Part shown: piece by piece, positions 1 through 10,900 of the stretch
Layout of the letters: each line of letters starts with the position of its first letter
Numbering within the stretch: the stretch's first letter is position 1
NCBI GenBank assembly: GCA_030141605.1
Contig: JAQGDQ010000204.1
Coordinates: forward strand, 154,501 to 218,500
DNA from: Tubiluchus corallicola
Lineage: Eukaryota; Priapulida; Priapulimorpha; Priapulimorphida; Tubiluchidae
DNA length: 64,000 nucleotides
Direction: 5' to 3'
Made by a program: the position numbers and the translations under genes
Notes under the pieces: model-generated
What the model saw: only the letters and a program-made list of their open reading frames with translations
What the model was told of the DNA's origin: nothing
The model's database searches: none

Positions 1-3000
1 ACTGTGGCATATTAACGGGTTTGAGTCCATTGAATAAGATGTAAGACACCTGAATGGTCACAGTTTGTATTTGTCCCTGCGTTAGGCAATGGCAAACATT
101 ATTAGTAAGTAGATGGGTGACCACTCGAGAAAGAGAATGTACTGCACTATTTTGAAAAGTAGGTTAACTGACAGAATGTTTACGAAAGTGGGACGAATGT
201 GATCTATATGACATTAAAGGAAATTCGTACCCAATCTTGAATTGTAGATAAAAATAATCTACTTTTTAAAATATTGAAAGGGAACACATCATTTTTCAAG
301 AATCACTTACGTGAAGGAATTATTCCCACACGCAATTTCGCTTGCGCGTCACCACTTCTTCGCTGTTACATGCATTTCGTTATTCGTTAGTTAGACGGGC
401 ATTAGCACTTGCATTTCGGAAACACGCACATAAAACAGGTGCTGTACCTCTCAGGTCAGAGGTGTTCGTTTGTAACGTAGTACACACGTTCGACATCTCA
501 TACGTGAGCACAGCGTATCTCTTATAATTTTTATCTTAAAACTTGCCGAGTTTTAGTACAACGCGTTGAATCTCTTACAGTAGCACCGTACTCCAATCTT
601 TGCTTTGGCAAACACGTTCATGGTATGTTTGTGCTGCTGAAAATTATATTCATTTGTGATGTCTTCAATAGTTGGGCTCACCCGCCGTTAATTAAAATTT
701 TAATTTATGATTTAATTATCGGAGACGTTTTTGCAGTATTATTGGCGTTAAAATGTGTACTTGTACCGTACTTGAAAATGGCGCAGGATATGAAAAATCA
801 TCCTATCCTTCTTTAAACAACATGGCAGAAAAACATGCGAAAGTGGGACGAATATGCTCTATATGATATTAAACAACATGCAAGAAAGGACTACTAGTAA
901 ACTAAGGCGTAAAAGTGCATGTTTAAGCAAATACTGATTAATGTGAATCGAACAGATACATATGCACTTTGAAACCAACACACGAAAAGAGAAATAATAT
1001 CGAGTGTTTACCAACTTCCTCTAAATTTGCCCCAGAGTGGCTGGGCAATAAAACCTAGGAGGAAAGGAGCATGTCTGACTTTATCTAGCATTCACGACAT
1101 CACCGAAAAATTGCTTAGCATCCTTAATTCCAATTCACAACGGCTTATCCCGCCTACTTAACAAGTTGTATGAGTTTCTGAGAAAAGCCGTGTTTTATTA
1201 TACTCTATATTGTTTCATTAGCTTAAAGACTGATGTACTACTGTAAAGTTCAAAACTAAGTAGAGAAAAATAATTGTTGATTCGCTCCATGACATGATAA
1301 GAATTATTAACTGAACAGCAGCGAATAGTCATCATTCGAATCTATTCCAGTTATACCTATGATACATCAAAGTCCAATAAGACTTTGTCACTAATTGTCA
1401 ATAAGAAATGAAAGTAAATATTTTTGTCAGCGGACGCTAGAAAATAGAAGCCTATTTTTGAGCGTTTGGCGTCTAGCGTCTATTCCTCACCTACCACTGG
1501 CGACTGGGTCTGTGCTCACGTTGTCTATGCCGGTAAATTATGCCAATAAGAAACGAAAAAATGAAATGCAGCAGAACAAAATACAATTATGAAAAAGTAA
1601 TATCAAGAAAATTTTATTTGTTCTCAAAAAAGACCTATTGGCTAATGTTTATTGGATTAGCTATGTCGCCACACTTACTTAACCTAAAAGGGAGAGTTAT
1701 TTATTTATCACTTCAAACTTCAAAAGAAATAAAACCGCCATATAGGCTGAATAAAAGCGTTTGTTTACATCATGATTTTCAGCCTGTTTCACTAACCCAA
1801 TAAATCTTTTAAGTTTCTGCCTGGAGCTGCCCGTATGTTTGAAACTAGGAAATAAGAACCTCATCCATGAGAAAGGAAAATATTTACTGTTCCGTTACAA
1901 AGGTAAATACATACGGGTATGCAAAAATGTACCAGTATATAAGTCCGCAATAAACACAATTAATACAAATACACTAAAAGTCTATGTACATGTGATAGTT
2001 TGTAAGGCTGAACTTTCAATTTCATGTAGTTTTTGAAAAGGGAATAATGATGAGGTTAGCGTCTCTGAAAACAATGGAATTTTTTTACCAGCTTTCAAAT
2101 ATTTTAATATTTCAAATTTTCTTAATATTTTACATGTAGCTGTTATTAATGTAGTTAATAGCAACGCACTATATTCACGCAGCAATGATACACGTAATTA
2201 TTATGATGTAATAATTATAATAATTATAATTAATATTTTGTTTAATTTTATTATGTTTATGACTTTTTGTAGCATCTTTGTTTATATTTTTCAGGCAAAT
2301 ATCTTTCATTGTAATTGTGTTGCTGCTTATGCAAAATACAGGTGAGATGAAGAACAATTATTCTTCTACCCATATTTATTTTTTTCTAATGACGCATCGA
2401 TTTACAAACTTTTATTGTGATCGAGGTAATCAAAGCCATGTTAATAAAGGGCAAGAAAATACACCTGTTTAATAAAGGGCAAGAAAAGACTATTCTTACA
2501 TAAAGTTAAAATTGGTCATGAAATTTTGTATCACGTCTGCATGCTGTTTTACTGTCAAAAACGGAGCTTTTGTTGGCAGTACGGCGGCGTTGATTTGTAA
2601 ACTTAAACTCTCACGCTGACAGGTGCTACCATTTTAAGGAAGACGTTCTTTAAGAAATTGAAACAAGTTCAGATAACATTGCGAAAAGTCCGTCCACACT
2701 TCGCTCACTAAACAAAAGTACAACTTACTTTATCTTACCAGTAAGGTCAATAAAATTATTAGCATGTTTTTTAAAGAACCAGTGACTTTGAATAAGCACA
2801 CTGAGACAGTGAGCAAGTGACGTTATACTATTTTATATTGTTAAAGAAATTTTTAAGAGTTTCCTTTCTAATTACGTAAGTCTTTCAGACAAGTAAATGT
2901 AATGCTAATCTAGCTTTATATGGAAAGACATACTTTAAAATTCTCTTTTCTTTTCCTTTAAAAAAGTAGATGTGCTTGTTGGGGTAAAGAAATATGCGGA

Positions 3001-3261
3001 ACATTAAGGGATGGAAAATCTGAGGTTGTTCCGCCCTTTGAATACCTACAACTGATCATTTCCGTTACGAAACCCGCAGGTCCTTGCTTAGTGTGTCCAT
3101 ACTCTCTATCTAATGCAGGTCAGTTCAGGGTATTGTAAGATGGCGACCAAGTGGCTTTTATCTTACCGTTAACCAAAAGGCCACGATGCGGGCAAAGAAA
3201 TTTTTCAGTAGCTTTTTGAAAACTAATTCGCAAAAGTGCCTCCCTGACTGATTTGGTGAAC
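1..3261. other. Upstream intergenic region, no gene recognised
   Basis: No coding exon could be supported on either strand. The open frames here are short and AT-rich and show no family motif. The one clear internal structure is a roughly 35-base direct repeat at about 184-218 and 839-873, differing at only a few positions. A very AT-rich patch lies at about 2190-2250. At about 3150 there is an AAGATGGCGAC motif, which resembles a YY1 site and could belong to the distal promoter of the peroxidase gene downstream; that is inference only. Confidence 0.5.
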
Positions 3262-3462
3262 AATCGACACTGCCTCAATATATAAAGCAACATAGACTAG
3301 TCGCGGGTAAGCAATCGACGCTTCCTCAATACTTGAAGCAACACACTGTGGGTAAACGATGGACGCTACTTCAATATATGAAGCAACATAGATTAGTCTG
3401 TTTGTAAATGATCGATGTTGCCTCAATGCATGAAGCAAAACAGACTTTCGGTTGATCCATGA
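3262..3462. repeat. Degenerate minisatellite, about four units of 45-55 bp
   Basis: Four imperfect head-to-tail units share a core that reads roughly ATCGACGCTGCCTCAATATA followed by TGAAGCAACA and a variable GTAAG-like spacer. The periodicity leaves a long open frame on the minus strand whose translation is itself repetitive (VASYIEVAS-type units), so that frame is a by-product and not a gene. The array ends about 200 bp upstream of the peroxidase start codon, inside its likely promoter region. Confidence 0.7.
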
Positions 3463-3614
3463 ACGTTGCTGAAATTGCAAGTGCTTTAGTCCAATAGACG
3501 TTGAAGAAAAAGGTAACGAAAGGCGAGGTATGAGCGCCAAATTTGCGGTTACAGAGGAATTCCAAACATCCCACTTAAAGTCCTTCTGGGAATACGGTTT
3601 TCAAAACAGTGTTT

Positions 3615-3643
3615 TATAAATTTGAAACCTAACTCATTATAAA
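3615..3643 (+). promoter_or_regulatory. Candidate TATA boxes of the peroxidase gene
   Basis: Two TATAAA hexamers occur at 3615-3620 and 3638-3643. The first lies 48 bp before the chosen ATG at 3668, which would give a very short 5' untranslated leader of about 20 nt. In AT-rich DNA such hexamers are frequent by chance, so the support is position only. Confidence 0.35.
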
Positions 3644-3667
3644 CCTGACTCAAGGTTTAACAATTTT

Positions 3668-6600
3668 ATGATCTTTACACGCAGTTTACTTGTTATAATG
3701 ACATTTTCTTCTATAGCATCAAGCGGGCATTACAAGCTTCATACACATACGAAATCAAACGCAAGAACTGTGGAGAGAGTGAAGAGAAATGCAGCAGAAA
3801 TGAACGTAAATGAGGTGTAAGTAAAGTTTTACTTTTTTGGTTTTTGACACCTAGATTTGCATAACATTAAGGTTTAATAGCTTGGTGTTATCAGTGAAAC
3901 CTTCGCTTTCAGGGGTAAGTATTGAAGGTTTTAGCAATTATAGCGGTAGTCAAGTCGTATTAAAGCGTGATCAGCCAACAGGGGCTTCCTTAATATCGAA
4001 TTTCTAAAGCAGGTTTAGTTTCAAAGAAATTTTGAGCTGCTAATTATTAAGAGCGAAATAAAAACAAGAAAAATAGCGACGCAGCTCGCCGGTAGCAAAA
4101 TATTATTACCAGTTATTCAAAGCCTTTATTCAGATAAACCCCAAGAATTTAAATTTGATTAAAGCTATAGAAATGGCTAAACAGTCTGCTGAAAAAACTA
4201 ATCAGTTAAAGCCACAACAAATTCTCAGGATTAGTCTCGGGATGCATTAGGTTAGAAAAGAATCGACTATTTAAGCATGCCTGCCTTATAAAAGCAATTA
4301 TTTGTTTCTAGTGATGCAGGACTGGCTCATCGGCCACCGCCGCCGCCGCCGCCACCGCCACCACCACCACCGCCACCTCCGCCGCCACCAAATGGATTAG
4401 ACAAATGCCTTACTATTTCTGAACCATGTCAGCCATACGGCTCCGAAAGATTCAGAAGATATGATGGTTCATGTAACAACTTTCAACATCCAGGATGGGG
4501 AGCTGCCGGTACGCACCTGCGCAGAATGTTACCTGCTAGCTACTCTGACTCAGGTAATCCCTTACCATGTTGATAATCTAGCACCTGTGTAGTTCAAATA
4601 TTTCGCTTTGGTGCAAGTAACTTTTTAAAGAGAGTTTTATCTGTTTGTTGACAACTAATCCGGTGTCTCTGATTTCAGTTGAAGCGCCAAGACGTCCAAC
4701 CAACCCTAGTGCAACCACTATCCCAAATGCTCGCATGATCAGTAACATAGTTCACAAAAATCTTTCGCCAGTAGTCAAAGAACAGGATTTTACCCTGATG
4801 CTAATGCAATGGGGACAGTTCTTGGATCATGATATCGCTCTGACACCAGTTATAGATGACCACTTAGGTAATTAATCGGTACATTAAGTAACCAAGTTGA
4901 CAGGTTTGCAATATACGTATATCACTGAGGCTATACACTGCTCTCTTATACCTTCGATTTTTGGTCTTTTATTTTCCAAGACTACAGTTTGATGAAATAT
5001 GAACTTACATGAAGTGGCATTCACTACGTATGGAACATTTAGAGATGCTACAATTTTGAATATTAATATAACTGGCAGATCTATTAATAGTTTAACAATA
5101 TTATCATAATTAATAGTGCTAGTACAAATGCTAATAATAATCGTTAACGGCTATTGTGACGCTGACATTTATGGTAATGATGACAATGCGGATAACATTT
5201 TTCACAAGGCTGGTTGATATTAATGTAACGGACATAACACTGAGACTCTGTTCACACAACTGCAATAACAGCTCTTTTATGAAAGAAAAATGAAAACTAT
5301 TTTGTTACACTGGAGCATAATTGCCGTAACTCTTGATTTTCACAGACTGCTGTGCCCCACCCTTGCGTGAAGATCTCAGCACATGTTTGCCAATAGACGT
5401 GGATTCTAGCGATACCATTTTTGGTGACACTCCGTGCATTGGTCTCATACGATCAACTAACAGTCGCTGTGAAGCAGCAGGTACGAATATTAATGATTGA
5501 TTGCAATAGATAATAGTGTTGCAGTCATACTAAAGTGTCTAATCTTCCACAGAGCAATGATGGTGGTAGTTCTGGCAATTTTAATTTTCGTTAGTGGATT
5601 TGATAAACATCTAAAATGTAAATAATTTTGCGAATAAATAAATATGAAAACATAAGTAAAACAGTGGGATGGGGAACTAACTCTCACTATTAAATTAAAA
5701 AAATGTTCAGGCTTACAATTGATAGAAATCCGACGCTTTCGAAAGTGGTAGGCTATTTGATGGCATAAGTCAAACATCTTAATTTAAAATGTTGGTTTTT
5801 ACAGGTTTAGGTCCACGAGAGCAACGCAACCAAATTACAGCTTTCATTGATGCATCGAACGTTTACGGTTCTAGTAAAGTAGAAATGGAGGCGCTAAGAA
5901 ATGGTGCGAAAGCAAACAAAATTATTATTTAATTAATTATTTAAAAGTAATTAACTTTTTTAATAAGAAATATTTAAATATTTTGATAGGAAAAATCTTA
6001 CACGAACCTGAATGTAAGTTATCGGTTATTTACTTTGGAATAATAAACAAATAAATAAATAAATTGACGAATGAATATGTAAATGAATGAATGAATGAAT
6101 GAATGAATGAATGAAAGAATGAATGAATGAATGAATGAATGAATGAATGAATGAATGAATGAATGAATGAATGAAAGAATGAATGAATGAATGAATGAAT
6201 GAATGAATGAATGAATGAATGAATGAATGAATGAATGAATGAATGAATGAATGAATGAATGAATGAATGAATGAATGAATGAATGAATGAATGAACGGAT
6301 GGTTGAATAAATGAATAAATTAATTAATGAGTCAGAAGTAGAACATGAATGTAAACCTAAATGAATGTATGAAATAGCAAGTTTATTTGGTTATCTACTT
6401 GCAAAAAATTGCGATCTTTTATCTGCCATTTTGTACCCACGTAAGCGAAACTGTAACTAAGTCAATTCCATTTAAATTCAACTGCCGTGGGAAAGATATT
6501 TTGAGGCCGCTGGGCCTTATGGAGAAGTTTGAGTTACCACTGTTGAGGAATGCAATGTTGAGTCAGTGTTTTACCTTGTACTAGCATAGATTTCTGCATT

Positions 6601-7898
6601 AATTTAACGATTTTTGGTCCCAAGTATCCACATTCCCATGGAAGCAGACTTTAACCGGAGTACCAACATACGTACTGTAAAAGTAGATTTGTTTCCTAGG
6701 TTTTCTAAGTTTCATAATACAAGCTCTATGCTTACAGCTGTAGCCACAAACTGCAGTACTTAGCCTGTTATTTAAAAGAAAAAAATCAAACCCTGTTTAT
6801 TGTGTAGGTATGTATACAACGCATCCTTTTTTTACCTAATGTTCATATTATTATAAATCATGTTGGTAAATTCATTTCTCATATTTTAAGGCGCCTTTCT
6901 AAAGTCGTCTAATGGAGATCTCCTTCCGCCGAGACCTCTTTCTGATTGTTTCAACGAGGCTCATCAGTGTTACAGAGCAGGTCAGTAATATCACCCATAT
7001 TTTTGGCCTTGATTATGGTAATTGAATTCAAGTATATTAATTTTCTCCAGCTTGAAATTAAGTAACATTATGACTATAATAATACTGTAGGTGATGAAAG
7101 GGCTAATGAACAAGTTGGATTGACTGCTATGCATACAGTGTGGCTAAGAGAACACAACAGATTAGCTGGGCTACTGAAAAATCTTGTACCGTCGTGGAAT
7201 GATAATACAGTTTTCGAGGAAGCAAGGAGAATTGTTGGAGCCATGATGCAGGTTATTTTCACTTATCTTCCTCAGTTTTAATTAATTACAATAAGGTAAG
7301 CCGACATTGCAGAAGAACAAAAATTATTCATGGTGCATTATTCAAAGGTGATGAGACTCTGTATGCCTATCGGTGAAGCTGTGAAATCTTGGCATACTGT
7401 GTTATTATGTTATAGCTGAGTGAACAAGCCGCTTGAAAGCCTTTTCCCATTAAAATAATACTTAAGCCTTAAAAAACAGTCATAATCTCAGATGGAAGAT
7501 GGCGGGGACCTAAACTCCTCCTTGACCGTCTCAGTGGCTCTAGTGTCAGTCATGCAAAATTTCGTTAAAATCAATGCACTCGTTTGGCGCCCAGAAAGAA
7601 CAAATAAACAATGACAGATGAAGATATTTTTATAAACACCCAAATAAGGTTCGCTTAATTGTTTAGATTACAAATGTTGCGATGAGCAAACTGTGTGTGT
7701 GGTGCCGTTATTGTTGTTACTATCATGTGTTACGTTATGATGATTTTCAAATTTGAAATAGTTTTGAACCTCAAGCATGTATAAGGTACCCTTATTGGTG
7801 CATTAATGGTGCACTAATCTAACAAAAAATGAGTGACTTTGGGTCACAACACAAAAATGCAGAAACATGGCTTTTTTGTAAGAGAAAAGAGATATGCA

Positions 7899-7938
<40 letters not shown>

Positions 7939-10900
7939 CTGTGTAAAACTATTTGACTGAACAACTGAGTAAACGGCTAATTCGTAGATGAATAAGCGGC
8001 TGAGTTGCACTTGGATTGACAATTAAAATTATTAATAAAGCAAAAATCATCATGGCTTTTATGCTCTCATTATCAGGTAATCACCTACAGAGAATTTCTA
8101 CCGGTGGTACTAGGGCCATCATTCGACCAGCATTATCCAGGTTATTATCCAAATGCTGATCCCTCCATAACTAATGAGTTTGCGACTGCAGCCTACAGGT
8201 AATTGAATCCCTGATACTTTTCTTGTAGTACAAGCTACTGGTTATAAAAGGTAAAAGGACATTAACCTTCTTTGATTGAAACAGTGCTACTCATCAAATA
8301 ATAAATCAAAAATAAGTTCGTAGTCCGTTATTTGCATTTTAGTGCAAATAAAATAAAAAATACAAGAAACTTGCATTCTTTTTAGTAAATGATAATTCAC
8401 AGAATTAGAAACTTGCACGTAACCTTTCCTCCTTCTTAGAGTCCAGCAAAATCTTTATTTGATGATCCAACGCTTTTTCAGCTCATCAAGCAGATTCATT
8501 AGGGACCTAAAATTAATTGAGATATAACTGGCTAATATACTGGATTCTTAGGACTTTCTGCTCGCTTATGATCAGACACCTAATGTGTAATTTTGTGAAT
8601 TCATTATGACTGTTTTCTGCAGATTTGGACATTCTCTATTGGCTAGCGTTTACCACGTGGGTGCAAAGGACATACCACTTCATGAAACGTTCTTTGATCC
8701 CGATGAAGTCGTGGACAGTGGGCTGACAGCTTTGACAGAGGCGCTATTTAAAGACACGTGTGAACGGGGTGACAGGTAATATTTTATGAGCGTTCGTGAT
8801 TATGAAGTAAAAAACTGTGACGGTAGTGTCGATGGGCCTATTTTGTTGACTAATTTCAAAAATCAACATCTAACATCTGCATGATTTAGTTTTAAGTTTA
8901 CACTAAATGAATCAGAAGCAACCTTGTACCGCTGTATTGTACCATTCAGTATTATGGGTCTAACAGTGAAGAGTTTTGTAAACTCTTAGCTATAAGCTAA
9001 CAAGAATGCTTTTTTATATAAATTTCAAAAACAGAGCTGTACTTAATATTGTAGAAAAAAGGAGAAGTGAGGAGAGGTGAGGAGAAGCATGCAGAAGAGA
9101 AGAGGGAAAAAGAATTAATTAACAGAAAAAATGGAAGAAGAAAAGAGAAGAAAGCAGAAGAAGCGGATGTTATTCCTGGATTTGATCCAGAGAATCGTAT
9201 TTCGAATTTAAAGTTTACATCGACTACTAGACTATATACATAGATACTTATTGGTTGCATTCCAAATGTCCATGACCCAACACAACTGCGATGGATGATT
9301 AGGACTAGAAATCCCTTTCTTGTTTGATGCTAACTTGAAACTTATCGTAACATATGGTAATAGATGAATTTGAGAATCATAATACTTTACTGTTGTCAGG
9401 TGTTTAACAGATGACGTGCGAGACCGATTGTTTCCGGACTCTGGCGAGGAATATGGATCAGATCTAGCTGCTAGGAACATCGAAAGAAGTCGAGACCACG
9501 GATTACCGGATTACTTACAGTATCGAAAATTAGCGGGCTTGAATTCTGCAGGTACCATGGATGGCTTGAGCCAAATTTCATCAGAAAATATCGCATTGCT
9601 AAAACTAGCTTACGGGTAATTATGAGTTTAAGATTGAACTTTCTCACATCACTTAGCGAGATCTAAGACAAGGTTTCCGTGTTTGTAAGTTAGGACAATA
9701 CAGTATACGTTATTACCGGTGAACTAGGCAGTATGAAGTCAGTTACTTCACGTAAATAATTCCTGACGGCTTTTACGCCAAAAACAATTGTATCTCTATC
9801 ATAATCACTTACATAATTATCACCGTTGCAGTCATTAGGGTTGCTGTCCTCAAATATGTGTATTTTAATAATCTTCAAGCAAGAATCTCAACATCATCTT
9901 TGCCATCGATTTCGCTATCTGTGTACCATCTTCGTCTTTGCTCATCATCATTACTATCATTATTCATCGTCGTCATCGTCATTATCATCATCATCATCAT
10001 CATAAAATGTTGTAAATGAAATTGGAAGATGCTGTAAAAGTACAATTATATTACAGACAGTTAAAATTCAAGAGCTATCCTTACTTCAGGCATCAGCTGG
10101 ATTAAAAAATAAATGTTATATATGATAAAAGTTTTCGTACATTTTAAACGACGAAAGAGGATTATGTACTTTTCCTGTTATTTTTGTTAAATCACTTAAG
10201 TATTGAGAGTTTTCACTACGACAGAGAATTGTCTGGGATTTGAGCAAGAGGAACATCGTGAATGCGACCCTTGATAAAAAAGGTAACATCAATAAAACGA
10301 TTCTGACATCTTGTAAACTCCCTGCACTTTAGAAAACGAAGAACCAAAGCGAATATCAATTCAAAATGCGACTCAATTCAACGAGTGCACACATATATTT
10401 TCAATTAATTTTCAGCGACAACCCAGCAGATGTGGATCTTTTTACGGGAGGTCTATCAGAGAATCGTATAGCGGGAGCTTTAGTGGGACCCACGTTTGCT
10501 CATATTCTGAAAAAACAGTTTAACAAGCTTCGCGCCGGCGACAGTTTCTGGTATGAACGCCCACGCATATCACCAGCGGGAGGATTCCCCTCCTCACCAC
10601 CTCCGTGGTTTAGTCCAGGTACGTTAGGGCAACTCGACCAAAATCTATAACGATCATTAAGTTTCTGTACAAATAATTCTGTATGCATCACTGTTTCCTT
10701 GCATGATGAAAGCAGTTTATAACTCGCTAGCTGTCGTAACTTCGCTGTTTGTTGGAATTCATAAAATTGTTTTGGGATCCACTTTAGTCCACTACTTGAA
10801 TTTGATCAAAAAGTTTGTTTTACGTTGGGCGGTGCTAGCTTTAACGAATCACGATAGCCGTAACACGAAAAATTATAATAAACCTGAATGAATTTGCAGC

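Noticed and set aside
3223-3574. Minus-strand frames with a repeated VASYIE-type motif
   Set aside because: The repetition comes from the minisatellite units; there is no signal peptide, domain or splice context.
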